Of a stretch of DNA of 64,000 nt, positions 1 to 8,338 are shown piece after piece. Source of the stretch: Ferrimonas pelagia (lineage in GTDB: Bacteria; Pseudomonadota; Gammaproteobacteria; Enterobacterales; Shewanellaceae); NCBI RefSeq assembly GCF_039543565.1, contig NZ_BAABJZ010000006.1, forward strand, positions 1 through 64,000, in the 5' to 3' direction. Both the position numbers and the translations under genes were made by a program. Under the pieces are notes generated by a model. It was not told where the DNA came from, ran no database searches, and was given only the letters and a program-made list of their open reading frames with translations. Positions within the stretch are counted from its first letter, which is position 1; every line of letters starts with the position of its first letter.

Positions 1-2
1 CA

Positions 3-452
3 TCGGTGCAAGCACATGTGGCAACTAATCAGGCGGGTGAAGTACTTCATGAACAACGCCTCACCATTCCCGGGTGGTGGTCATGGATTGCAGAAACTGG
101 AGCACAATTAGGATCAGTTATTTAGACATCGAAGGATGTTGGACAGCAAGTTTGCACTTATGTAAAAAGAGCGAGGTCATATTTTTATCTAAAGGGAAAG
201 AGACTTAAAACGCTAGATGCATTTGAATTTTTTGCTATACTAAACCCTATTGCTGGATTGCGATGGATTGCACAATTGGATAGTTTATCTGAAGATGACC
301 TCTGCACAATTGTGGAAATGGTGCCGTCGGGGAGGATGGATGATATTTCAAAGAGATTTACCACTGAAATGTTGCTCAATAATAGAGCAAACATCTTAGG
401 TCTGAGAGATAGTGTCGAGAAAAATCTTAACCCATTATTGCGAGCAGTATAG
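3..452 (+). pseudogene. Truncated, amber-interrupted ORF of unknown function
   Basis: Frame 3 is open from the window edge to a TAG at 123-125 and then open again to a TAG at 450-452. Between 126 and 257 the frame has no ATG, GTG or TTG, yet the translation reads like coding sequence (basic, aromatic-rich, then an amphipathic acidic stretch). I infer one gene cut by a nonsense mutation; TTG 258 could start only a 64-aa remnant. The last part ends 10 bp before the HIRAN gene and would be its operon partner. HIRAN genes of this type often sit beside HipA-like kinase genes, but I see no kinase motif in the visible C-terminus, so no function is assigned. Base composition is AT-richer than the housekeeping genes, which fits acquired DNA. 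Confidence 0.45.
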
Positions 453-462
453 GTGAAAATGT

Positions 463-1189
463 ATGAGTGATGTTTTTATTATTTGGAGAAGCCCGAAAAC
501 CACGATGTGGGAGCCGGTTGCTTGCCTGACTCACAATGATGATAAATATATTTTTAATTATACTGTTGGTGCGAGGGATAATGACTTCCCAGCATTTCCA
601 AGAATGACGGTGAAAAACAAGGGGTATTTGTCTTCGGAATTGTTTCCTTTTTTTTAGGAATAGGTTGATCCCTAAGCGCAGACCAGAGTTTGCTGCAATG
701 TTGAATTGGTCTGATATGCATTATTCCGACTATGATCCACTAGAGTTACTTAGTATTTCTGGAGGGGAAAAGAAGACAGATAACTTTCGAATCGTTAAGT
801 TGCCAACAGAGACGGTCGATCATAAATATAAGATTAAGTTCTTTGTCAGTGGAGTCGCTTACTTGTCAAGTTTAGCCAAGGAGGACATTTCTAACCTTAA
901 TTCGGACTCTGCTCTCACGTTTGATTTTGAATCAGACAATGGGAGTGATAAGAACGCGGTTGCGATCATTAAGGTGAAAGGTAATGTGAAAATTGGCTAT
1001 TACCCAAAGTATCTGAATGAAGACTTAAGAGCTTTATATAATACTGAGGTTAGAGATAGTATTGAGGTGAAGCTGTTAAAGGTAAACTCGGATGCTCCTG
1101 AGCAGTACAAGATTTTGTGTGAAATGACTTGTGACTGGCCCGCGGACTTCTATCCATTTCAATCCGGGAAGTTTAGTATTTTGCGCTAG
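463..1189 (+). pseudogene. HIRAN-domain protein, frameshifted
   Basis: Two ORFs, 463-657 and the one open from about 660 to 1189, join into one protein of about 241 residues if a single T is removed from the T8 run at 648-655. In the intact frame Pro-Phe-Phe continues into Arg-Asn-Arg-Leu-Ile-Pro-Lys, which matches the usual layout of this family: an N-terminal beta segment, a 'SELFPFF..RL' linker, then a HIRAN domain (about residues 120-200, with Phe-Val-Ser-Gly, Asp-Lys-Asn-Ala-Val and Ile-Gly-Tyr-Tyr-Pro-Lys). HIRAN domains bind DNA ends or single-stranded DNA in repair proteins; the stand-alone bacterial forms are poorly understood. ATG 463 follows AGGTG at 451-455. The break may be a true mutation, a sequencing error in the homopolymer, or a slippage site. 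Confidence 0.7.
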
Positions 1190-1239
1190 TGGGGGGTAAC
1201 CTGAACTTTTGTTAAAAGTCGTTTATTTCGTTGCTAGTC

Positions 1240-1819
1240 CCCAAGACCGGCGCTGAGTGTCGTTGGGGGAGGGGCGACCGGGAGCTTGGCGGAGCCATTT
1301 TCGAAAGCGGCTGGCCGCTTTTGCTTTGGGAAAAGGGCGACTCCAAGCGTGTCGGCCCGAGCGCGACGTAAGCGAAGATGAAGCCGGGCGCAGGCACACA
1401 GACCGTACCAGCAACGCTGCTTTTGATCTCCGTCGACTTCGAGGAGCGCAGCGACGAAGGGAGATAAAGGGGAGTGGGGAGGGGCAGCGCCCCTCTCCTT
1501 GCCGTCGCCAACGCGACAACGGGTTATGGTTCACCGATGAAGGCCCACGGCGCAGCCGTCATCACCAAAACCACAGGCACCGCCGAAGGCCCACGGCGCA
1601 GCCGTCACCGCCCAAATAACCAATACGCCGTAGGCCCACGGCGCAGCCGTCACCACCTAACCTGTGCGGTTAGCGCAAAAACTTAAGCCGCAGCGATTTC
1701 AAGGAAAAGACGGACCGCATTTCAATGCGCCAAACCATGGCGGATTACGCTCGCTTCGCGGCTAATGCCGCCCTACTGTCAACCACCGCGATGTGGCTTA
1801 AACAGCCTTGAACGCCCAC
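1240..1819. repeat. Long structured repeat, copy 1
   Basis: First of three similar units; the 'GGCGCTGAGTGTCGTTGGG' anchor begins at 1249 here, 1827 in copy 2 and 2360 in copy 3. The unit contains short perfect stems, such as AAAGCGGC/GCCGCTTT and GAGGGGC/GCCCCTC, the 19-bp sub-repeat three times, and near its end a segment (about 1737-1776) that alternates GCGGATTA-type and TAATGCCGCC-type sequence like REP elements. Open frames inside (99-120 aa) are low-complexity, Arg/Ser/Pro-rich, differ between strands and have no ribosome sites, so I do not call genes. Confidence 0.85.
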
Positions 1820-2730
1820 CAAGAACGGCGCTGAGTGTCGTTGGGTGAGGGACAACCGGGAGCTTGGTGGAGCCCTTTTCGAAAGCGGCTGGCCGCTTTT
1901 GCTCTGGGAAAAGGGCGACTCCAAGCGTGTCGGCCCGAACACGACGTAAGCGAAGATTAAGCCGGGCGCAGGCACGGCGACCGCACCAGCAACGCTGCTT
2001 TTGATCTCCGTCGACTTCGAGGAGCGTAGCGACGAAGGGAGATAAAGGGGAGTGGGGAGGGGCAGCGCCCCTCTCCTTGCCGTCGCCAACGCGACAACAG
2101 GTTATGGTTCACCGATGCAGGCCCACGGCGCAGCCGTCACCGCCCAAATAACCAATACGCCGTAGGCCCACGGCGCAGCCGTCACCACCTAACCTGTGCG
2201 GTTAGCGCAAAAACTTAAGCCGCAGCGATATCAAGGAAAAGACGGACCGCATTTCAATGCGTCACCTCATGGCGGATTACGCTCGCTTCGCGGCTAATGC
2301 CGCCCTACGCTCGACGACCGCGATGTGGCTTTATTAGCCTTGAACTTCCCCCCAAGACCGGCGCTGAGTGTCGTTGGGTGAGGGGCGACCGGGAGCTTGG
2401 CGGAGCTTTGTTGAAAGCGGCTGGCCGCTTTTGCTGTTAAAACAAAGCGCTGATTTTGAAAGAGTAGCAAGCGTGTCGGCCCGAACACGACGTAAGCGAA
2501 GATGAAGCCGGGCGCAGGCACACGGAACCTACCAGCAACGCTGCTTTTGATCTCCGTCGACTTCGAGGAGCGTAGCGACGAAGGGAGATAAAGGGGAGTG
2601 GGGAGGGGCAGCGCCCCTCTCCTTGCCGTCGCCAACGCGACAACGGATTATGGTTCACCGATGAAGGCCCACGGCGCAGCCGTCACCGCCAAAACCACAG
2701 GCACCGCCGTAGGTCCACGGCGCAGCCGTC
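1542..2730. repeat. 19-bp sub-repeat, seven copies
   Basis: The 19-mer GGCCCACGGCGCAGCCGTC occurs at 1542, 1588, 1633, 2120, 2165 and 2666, with a one-base variant (GGTCC) at 2712. Spacing inside a unit is 45-46 bp. The 26-27 bp between copies are themselves alike (ACC-rich, ending in CACCGCCGTA or ATACGCCGTA), so this is a tandem repeat nested in the long repeats and not a CRISPR array. Confidence 0.85.
1820..2351. repeat. Long structured repeat, copy 2
   Basis: Second unit, very similar to copy 1 along its whole length. It is 45 bp shorter because it holds two rather than three of the 19-bp sub-repeat modules. The stretch from about 2139 to 2255 is nearly identical to 1607-1722 in copy 1, which points to a recent tandem duplication. 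Confidence 0.85.
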
Positions 2731-2815
2731 ACCACCAAGCCCGTGCGACTAGCACAGAAACCAAACCGTCCGCGATGCAGTCGCCAACACCAACCTGTGT
2801 GGTTAGCACAAACCG
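2352..2815. repeat. Long structured repeat, copy 3 (divergent, partial)
   Basis: Third unit. It matches copies 1 and 2 except for a replaced segment at about 2440-2475 and a shorter tail that lacks the REP-like end. It stops just before the nfo stop codon, so the array lies in the 3' flank of nfo and could affect nfo mRNA ends. Confidence 0.8.
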
Positions 2816-2819
2816 AAAC

Positions 2820-3689
2820 CTATGCGGCAGCGTCAGCCTTCTGCAAAGAACGAAGCCAGTTGATCTCTTCCGCCCAAAGGGTGTCGTCGATGGTCTCCAA
2901 TACCATTGGAATACCGACCGTTGCTGGGTGGTTCATCAAAAAGGCAAACACCTCCGTGCCCATCTCCCCCTCCATCAAAGAGTGGTGTCTATCCACCCGG
3001 CTGCCCAGCGCGGATTTGGAGCCGTTGAGGTGCATCCCTTTGAGGTACTCAAGGCCGACGATGCGATCGAACTCGGCGAAGGTGGCCTCTGCGGCGGCAT
3101 GGCTTGAGAGATCATACCCGGCGGCGAAGGTGTGGCAGGTGTCCAGGCAGACGCCGACGCGGGACTTGTCCTCAACGCCGTCGATGATGGCGGCCAATTG
3201 CTCGAAGCTGTGACCCAGGTTGCTGCCCTGGCCGGCGGTGTTCTCGATCACCGCGGTGACGCCGGCGGTGGCGGCCAGCGCCAGGTTGATCGACTCGGCG
3301 ATGGTGGCAAGACATTCGGCTTCACTGATCTTGCGCAGGTGACTGCCTGGGTGGAAGTTGAGCAGGGTCAGGCCGAGCTGCTCGCAGCGCTGCATCTCGT
3401 CGATGAAGGCCAAACGTGACCGCTCAAGCGCCTCGGGCTCGGGGTGGCCTAAGTTGATCAGGTAGGAGTCGTGGGGCAGGATCTGCGCCGGGGCGAAGCC
3501 GAGGCGGGCGCAGTTGTCCTGAAACTGTTTGATGTTGCTGGCGGTCAGTGGCTTGGCTTCCCAGCGGCGCTGATTTTTGGTGAACAGGGCGAAGGCGTTG
3601 GCGCCGAGTTTGGCGGCATTGAGCGGGGCGTTTTCGACGCCGCCGCTGGCGCTGACGTGGGCGCCGATAAATCGTGTGGCTTGGGACAT
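2820..3689 (-). CDS. nfo: Endonuclease IV (AP endonuclease)
   Basis: Apurinic/apyrimidinic endonuclease of the AP2 TIM-barrel family; it cuts the backbone 5' to abasic sites in base excision repair. The 289-aa product is close to the usual 280-285. Family motifs are visible: 'GAHVSASGG' at the N-terminus, 'HPGSH', 'ENTAGQG', 'CLDTCHTFAAGYD' and 'HLNGSK', which hold the zinc-binding His, Glu and Asp residues. The ATG at 3687-3689 has AGGAG upstream; the longer open frame to 3743 lacks this. The gene is divergent from ung with a 162-bp shared upstream region. Its 3' side abuts the long repeat array. Confidence 0.97.
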   Translation of the reverse strand: MSQATRFIGAHVSASGGVENAPLNAAKLGANAFALFTKNQRRWEAKPLTASNIKQFQDNCARLGFAPAQILPHDSYLINLGHPEPEALERSRLAFIDEMQRCEQLGLTLLNFHPGSHLRKISEAECLATIAESINLALAATAGVTAVIENTAGQGSNLGHSFEQLAAIIDGVEDKSRVGVCLDTCHTFAAGYDLSSHAAAEATFAEFDRIVGLEYLKGMHLNGSKSALGSRVDRHHSLMEGEMGTEVFAFLMNHPATVGIPMVLETIDDTLWAEEINWLRSLQKADAAA

Positions 3690-3851
3690 GGGCTCTCCTG
3701 ATGTGAACGGGGCGATGGTAAGGGGCGGCGTCGTTGGCGGCAAGCGCAGAGAACCGATCGGCAGGGTCGACTTTTTCGCTCGACTTCCCTGTCAGGGCGG
3801 GCTTGGGTATGCTGGCGGGATCCCGTGTTGGATCCCATGCAGAGCTTTTTT

Positions 3852-4544
3852 ATGTCCTATCTTCTTCCTGCCGGCTGGCAATCCCCTCTCGCTGCTGAGC
3901 TGGCGAGCCCCTACTTTACCCAGATGATGACGCAGCTGAGCCTGTGGCGCGCCGATGGCCAGGCGATCTTCCCGCCTGAGGACAAGGTGTTTGAGGCGTT
4001 TCGCGCCACGCCGCTGGAGCGGGTCAAGGTGGTGATCTTGGGGCAAGATCCCTACCACGGGCCGGATCAGGCCCATGGCTTGTGCTTCTCGGTGCTGCCG
4101 GGGGTGAAGACACCGCCGTCGCTGGTCAATATGTATAAGGAGTTGGCGACGGATATCGAGGGCTTTGTGGTGCCGGAGCACGGCTGCTTGCAGTCGTGGG
4201 CGGAGCAGGGGGTGCTGCTGCTCAATACGGTGCTGACGGTGGCACAGGGTCAGGCACATTCTCACGCGAAGCTGGGGTGGGAGCGGTTTACCGATCGGGT
4301 GATCGCGTTGGTCAATGCCGAGTGTGAGGGGGTGGTGTTTCTGCTGTGGGGCAGTCATGCGCAGAAGAAGGGGCGGGGGATCGATCGGACGCGTCATTTT
4401 GTGCTGGAGGCGCCACATCCCTCACCGTTGTCGGCCTATCGTGGATTCTTTGGCTGTGGCCACTTCTCTAAGGCGAATGAACTGCTGCAACGGCAGGCGC
4501 GGACGCCGATCCAGTGGCAGCCGTTTTTACCTAACGGAGTTTGA
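3852..4544 (+). CDS. ung: Uracil-DNA glycosylase
   Basis: Removes uracil from DNA, producing abasic sites. Family 1 motifs are present: 'GQDPYHGP' (water-activating Asp), 'LLLNTVLTV', 'LLWGSHAQKKG' and 'HPSPLSAYRGF' (leucine loop, catalytic His). Start at ATG 3852 gives 230 aa and places 'PYF' at residues 20-22, as in the 229-aa E. coli enzyme; ATG 3837 and GTG 3825 are in frame and possible, but ribosome sites are weak for all. It is divergent from nfo, whose enzyme acts on its product. Confidence 0.97.
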   Translation: MSYLLPAGWQSPLAAELASPYFTQMMTQLSLWRADGQAIFPPEDKVFEAFRATPLERVKVVILGQDPYHGPDQAHGLCFSVLPGVKTPPSLVNMYKELATDIEGFVVPEHGCLQSWAEQGVLLLNTVLTVAQGQAHSHAKLGWERFTDRVIALVNAECEGVVFLLWGSHAQKKGRGIDRTRHFVLEAPHPSPLSAYRGFFGCGHFSKANELLQRQARTPIQWQPFLPNGV

Positions 4545-4632
4545 CCGGGATCAAGGCGTTCGAGCCAGTCTCACCGCATCCTCACTTAAGGACTATGATT
4601 AATCAACGAAAATAAAACGATTAGGTGACGAT

Positions 4633-5184
4633 ATGCTGGCAAGGATCCATACCGATCATGCGCACATCCTGACGCTGCTGAATTTGCTGGATCGCAAAGC
4701 GGGTCGATTAGAGCGGGGCGAAGAGGTCAGCCTGACCTTGATCCGAGATGTGATCGATTATCTGCAGCGTTACGCCGATAACAGCCATCACCCAATGGAA
4801 GATATCTTGTATCAGTATTATCTGGAAAAGGTGGGTGAGACGGATGGCACTGTGCATCGATTGGCGCAGGAGCATGAGACCTTGCGGATCGCCACCGATC
4901 AGTTGATGGATACGCTAAATATGATCCTGAACGATGCGGTGGTGCCACGCGAGCGTTTGATCACCGATCTCAAAACCTTTGCCGGTCAGCAGCGACGTCA
5001 CCTGGAGCAGGAAGAGAAGCATGTCTTGCCGAAACTGGAGCAAGAATTGAAGGAGGATGACTGGCAGCTCCTGCAGCAGCAGGTGGCGGATACCTTGATG
5101 GACGATCCCTTGTTCAGTGGCGGCGGTGAGCGCGAGTATGAAGATCTGCGGGCGTATTTAAGCGAAGCGGATGACGAGTCGTGA
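4633..5184 (+). CDS. Hemerythrin HHE cation-binding domain protein
   Basis: A 183-aa helical protein that starts with the HHE pattern: His at 'IHTDHAHI', 'HHPMEDILY', 'LAQEHETLR' and 'RRHLEQEEKHVLP' provide the His/Glu ligands for a di-iron centre. Such domains bind oxygen or nitric oxide, or sense iron or redox state; the exact role here is unknown. There is no signal peptide or membrane segment, so it is cytoplasmic. The gene is single, with ATG 4633 behind TTAGGTGACG, and is followed by a bidirectional terminator. Confidence 0.85.
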   Translation: MLARIHTDHAHILTLLNLLDRKAGRLERGEEVSLTLIRDVIDYLQRYADNSHHPMEDILYQYYLEKVGETDGTVHRLAQEHETLRIATDQLMDTLNMILNDAVVPRERLITDLKTFAGQQRRHLEQEEKHVLPKLEQELKEDDWQLLQQQVADTLMDDPLFSGGGEREYEDLRAYLSEADDES

Positions 5185-5197
5185 GGGTTACCGTGAT

Positions 5198-5230
5198 AAA
5201 AAACGCCCTGCGAGATCGCAAGGCGTTTTT
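5198..5230. terminator. Bidirectional intrinsic terminator
   Basis: AAAAAACGCC (5198-5207) pairs with GGCGTTTTT (5222-5230), giving A- and T-tracts on the two sides. It lies between the converging hemerythrin gene and the DUF3545 gene. Confidence 0.85.
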
Positions 5231-5243
5231 CGTTGGCAGAGCA

Positions 5244-5426
5244 TTAGAAATCCATCAGTTCGCTTTCTAAGTCACAGCAGAAGTCGATGTCGGACAGCTC
5301 TTTGCGCAGGCGTGCACGTTCTTTAATCGCTTCTATCTCACGCCATTTGCGCTTCTTGTTGCTGCGCGAACGGGTGGGCTTTTCAACGACACTGCCTTCC
5401 GGTGAACCGTAATCCAATCGTTCCAT
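5244..5426 (-). CDS. DUF3545 family small protein
   Basis: A 60-aa basic-then-acidic protein with the signature 'RSNKKRKWREIEAIKERARLRKEL' (shown here as the region about residues 20-43), typical of the DUF3545 family of marine gammaproteobacteria. Function is unknown. ATG at 5424-5426 is preceded by GGGGGAGAG at good spacing; the upstream TTG at 5441 lies in that ribosome site and is not used. The region is probably alpha-helical and could bind nucleic acid, which is only an inference from charge. Confidence 0.8.
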   Translation of the reverse strand: MERLDYGSPEGSVVEKPTRSRSNKKRKWREIEAIKERARLRKELSDIDFCCDLESELMDF

Positions 5427-5527
5427 AACACTCTCCCCCAAAACGTGTTTTCCCTGTTGTCAGAGACTAAGTAACACAGATGGAAAAGAGTGTGCAACAA
5501 AAATGTTACAAGGTGACTCGAGATCAA

Positions 5528-7177
5528 TTACGCTTTAAGGCTGCCTTGGCGTAGCAGCTTGATCAGTCCATTGGTGGAGCTGTCTTGAGCATAACTTGCT
5601 GACTCCGCTTCTATTTCAGCCAGAACTGCATTACCCAGAACCTTGCCTAATTCCACGCCCCATTGGTCAAATGAATTGATGTTCCACAGTGCGCCCTGAA
5701 CGAAAGTACGGTGCTCGTACAGGGCGATCAGCGCGCCCAGTGTGGCCGGGGTGAGCTGCTCCATCACTAGGGTGTTGCTCGGGCGATTGCCCGGCATCAC
5801 CTTGTGACGGGCGAGTCGATCCAGGTCGGCCTCGGACAGCGCTTTGCCGGCGAGCTCCGCCTTGGCTTCGTCCAGGTTCTTGCCCTGCATCAACGCCTGG
5901 GCTTGGGCCAGACAGTTGGCGGCGAGCATGTTGTGATGGCGACCGAGCGGGTTATGGCTGCTTAGCGGCAGGATAAAGTCCGCAGGAATGATGGCGGTGC
6001 CTTGGTGCAGAAGCTGGTGATAGGCGTGTTGGCCATTGGTGCCTTCGCCGCCCCAGATCACCGGACCTGTGCTGTGCGCAACCGGGTTGCCGGCGTCATC
6101 GACGGATTTGCCGTTGCTTTCCATATCCAGCTGTTGGATGTAGGCAGGCAGGCCACGCAGGTAATGATCGTAGGTCAGGATCACCTGGCTCTGGGCGTCG
6201 AAGAAGTTGCTGTACCAGAGTGACAACATGCCCATGATCACTGGCATGTTTTGCTCGAGTGGGGCTTCTAGGAAGTGGCTGTCCATCGCTTCGGCGCCGC
6301 GCAGCAACTGCTCGAAGTGATCGAAGCCAACGGCCAAGGCGATCGGCAAGCCGATGGCGGACCACAGCGAGTAACGGCCGCCGACCCAATCCCACATCGG
6401 GAAGATGTTGTCGGCGCTGATCCCAAACTCAACCGCAGCCGGGACGTTGGAGCTGACGGCGACAAAGTGGGCGGCGACATCCTGTTGGCTGGCGCCGCTT
6501 TGCAGGAACCAGTCACGGGCGCTTTCGGTATTGGCCAGGGTTTCCTGGGTGGTAAAGGACTTAGAGGACATCAGCACCAGGGTGGTCTCTGGATCGACCT
6601 TCTTAAGCTTTTCCACCAGCGAGGTGCCGTCGACATTGGCGACGTAGTGTAGGCGCAGGGACTTGGCGTAGGGGCGCAGGGCTTCGGTGGCCACTTTGGG
6701 GCCGAGGAAGGAGCCACCAATGCCGATGGCAATGACGTCGGTAAAGGCTTTGCCGGTGTAGCCGGTGCGCTGACCGCTGTGCACCTCTTCGACAAAGGCT
6801 TTCATCTTGGCCAGAGTCTGGTTGATCTCTGGGATGACGTTGGCGCCTTCGGCCTGGAGCGTGTCTTGACGACTATTGCGCAGGGCGGTGTGCAGCACGG
6901 CGCGACCTTCGGTGCGGTTGATGATGTCGCCGCGGAACATGGCGTCGCGCTGCTGCTCCAGCTGGGCGCCGCGGGCCAGATCGAATAAGTGGGCTAAGGT
7001 GGCGTCGTCGATGCGGTTCTTGGAGTAGTCCAGCAACAGTTCGGCCGCTTGCACTTGGTAGCGCTCGGCGCGGTCGGGATCATCGGCAAAGGCCTGACGC
7101 AGGGATTGGCTTTCCAGTGCTTGGCGTTGTTGCAGCAGGGCCTGCCAGGCAGGCTGTTGAGTCAATGGTGTGGTCAT
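5528..7177 (-). CDS. pgi: Glucose-6-phosphate isomerase
   Basis: Interconverts glucose-6-phosphate and fructose-6-phosphate. Both PGI signatures are visible: 'DWVGGRYSLWSAIGLP' and 'GGEGTNGQHAYHQLLHQGT', with the C-terminal 'NSFDQWGVELGK' that carries the catalytic Lys. Start at 7177 (MTTPLTQQPAWQAL) gives 549 aa, the same as the E. coli enzyme, and aligns the 'AWQAL' motif; an ATG at 7189 is also in frame. Neither has a clear Shine-Dalgarno, and the terminator of tal ends at the base before ATG 7189. tal lies upstream on the same strand, joining glycolysis and the pentose phosphate pathway. Confidence 0.96.
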   Translation of the reverse strand: MTTPLTQQPAWQALLQQRQALESQSLRQAFADDPDRAERYQVQAAELLLDYSKNRIDDATLAHLFDLARGAQLEQQRDAMFRGDIINRTEGRAVLHTALRNSRQDTLQAEGANVIPEINQTLAKMKAFVEEVHSGQRTGYTGKAFTDVIAIGIGGSFLGPKVATEALRPYAKSLRLHYVANVDGTSLVEKLKKVDPETTLVLMSSKSFTTQETLANTESARDWFLQSGASQQDVAAHFVAVSSNVPAAVEFGISADNIFPMWDWVGGRYSLWSAIGLPIALAVGFDHFEQLLRGAEAMDSHFLEAPLEQNMPVIMGMLSLWYSNFFDAQSQVILTYDHYLRGLPAYIQQLDMESNGKSVDDAGNPVAHSTGPVIWGGEGTNGQHAYHQLLHQGTAIIPADFILPLSSHNPLGRHHNMLAANCLAQAQALMQGKNLDEAKAELAGKALSEADLDRLARHKVMPGNRPSNTLVMEQLTPATLGALIALYEHRTFVQGALWNINSFDQWGVELGKVLGNAVLAEIEAESASYAQDSSTNGLIKLLRQGSLKA

Positions 7178-7189
7178 GGTGGTATCCAT

Positions 7190-7214
7190 AAAAACGCCCG
7201 GGCAGGCCCGGGCG
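7190..7214 (-). terminator. Terminator or attenuator between tal and pgi
   Basis: On the minus strand a perfect 9-bp stem CGCCCGGGC/GCCCGGGCG (7214-7206 and 7203-7195) is followed by TTTTT (7194-7190). The T-run touches the first in-frame ATG of pgi at 7189. Such placement suggests that reading from tal into pgi is limited. Confidence 0.8.
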
Positions 7215-7231
7215 GTGGGTTTGGGCTTTGT

Positions 7232-8188
7232 TTAGGCGCTGAGGCGTTCGCGGAGCATCACTTCCAGCTTGTCCTGATCGATGGCGAAGTTGCGGATCCC
7301 TTCGGCCAGCTTCTCGACGGCCATGGCGTCTTGGTTCATCTCCCAGCGATACTGAGTTTCGGACAAGGGCGCCGGGCGCGGCTTCAGCTCGCCGGTGTAT
7401 TCGAGCGCGCGGCGCACTTCGCGATTGTCTTGGGCCAAGTCTTCAAGCAGACCCGGGCCGATGGTTAGGCGATCACAGCCGGCCAGGGCGAGGATCTCGC
7501 CGGTGTTGCGGAAGCTGGCGCCCATGACGACGGTGTCGTAGCCGTGCTGCTTGTAGTACTGGTAGATCTGGCTGACGGAGATCACGCCGGGATCGTCAGC
7601 GCCCTGGTAATCCTGGCCGGTTTTGTTTTTGTACCAGTCGAGGATCCGGCCGACGAAGGGGGAGATCAGGAACACGCCGGCTTCGGCACAGGCGCGGGCC
7701 TGGGCAAAGCTGAACAGCAGGGTTAGGTTGCAGTTGATCCCCTCTTGCTCCAACTGCTCGGCGGCACGAATGCCCTCCCAGGTGGAGGCCAGTTTGATCA
7801 GGATCCGCTCCGGGCCAATGCCGGCTTGCTGATACAGCCGCATCAGTTTGCGTGCCTTGGTGATGGAGGCCTGGGTGTCGAACGACAGGCGGGCGTCCAC
7901 TTCGGTGGAGATCCGTCCCGGCACGATCTTGAGGATCTCCAGGCCGATATTGACCGCCAGTTTGTCGGCGGCGTCTTCCAGTTGCTGAGCGGGTTCGTCG
8001 CTTTGCGCTTTGGCCCAAGCCACGGCTTCGTCGATCAGCTCTGCATATTGTGGCAACTGTGCGGCTTTGAGGATCAGCGAGGGGTTGGTGGTGGCGTCTT
8101 CTGGGTGGTAACGACGGATCGCTTCGATATCGCCGGTGTCGGCCACGATCGTGGTCAGGGATTTGAGTTGCGAAAGTGCATTGGCCAT
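7232..8188 (-). CDS. tal: Transaldolase
   Basis: Transfers a dihydroxyacetone unit between sugar phosphates in the non-oxidative pentose phosphate pathway. The 318-aa product has 'DATTNPSLIL', the Schiff-base Lys in 'ILIKLASTWEGI', and 'CNLTLLFSFAQA' of the class I TalB type. ATG 8188 (MANALSQL) aligns with E. coli TalB so that the 'TTxVADTGD' motif falls at residues 12-20; ATG 8197 is also in frame but its GGA lies too near. It precedes pgi. Confidence 0.96.
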   Translation of the reverse strand: MANALSQLKSLTTIVADTGDIEAIRRYHPEDATTNPSLILKAAQLPQYAELIDEAVAWAKAQSDEPAQQLEDAADKLAVNIGLEILKIVPGRISTEVDARLSFDTQASITKARKLMRLYQQAGIGPERILIKLASTWEGIRAAEQLEQEGINCNLTLLFSFAQARACAEAGVFLISPFVGRILDWYKNKTGQDYQGADDPGVISVSQIYQYYKQHGYDTVVMGASFRNTGEILALAGCDRLTIGPGLLEDLAQDNREVRRALEYTGELKPRPAPLSETQYRWEMNQDAMAVEKLAEGIRNFAIDQDKLEVMLRERLSA

Positions 8189-8271
8189 AAAGGTCATTCC
8201 ATTAACAAGCAGGAACCAGAGTTGTCGTGCGTGGTGGTAAAAGTCCTCCCATTAAAGGGGATTTACCCAGT

Positions 8272-8316
8272 AAAGCCAACCACCGGCGCAAAATAATGGC
8301 ACCGGTGGTTGGCTTT
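8272..8316. terminator. Long hairpin terminator 3' of the OmpA-like gene
   Basis: AAAGCCAACCACCGG (8272-8286) pairs with CCGGTGGTTGGCTTT (8302-8316). The stem is long and perfect; the flanking T-run is short on both strands. It separates the OmpA-like gene from tal, both on the minus strand. Confidence 0.7.
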
Positions 8317-8338
8317 GGTTATTCCTCGCGCGACGTAA

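Noticed and set aside
1212..2658. Open frames of 70-120 aa on both strands in the repeat array
   Set aside because: They are Arg/Ser/Pro-rich, overlap each other on opposite strands, lack ribosome sites and are repeated only because the DNA is repeated.
1542..2730. CRISPR-like spacing of a 19-bp repeat
   Set aside because: The spacers are nearly the same sequence as each other, the repeat groups follow the long-repeat units, and no cas gene is near; it is a nested tandem repeat.
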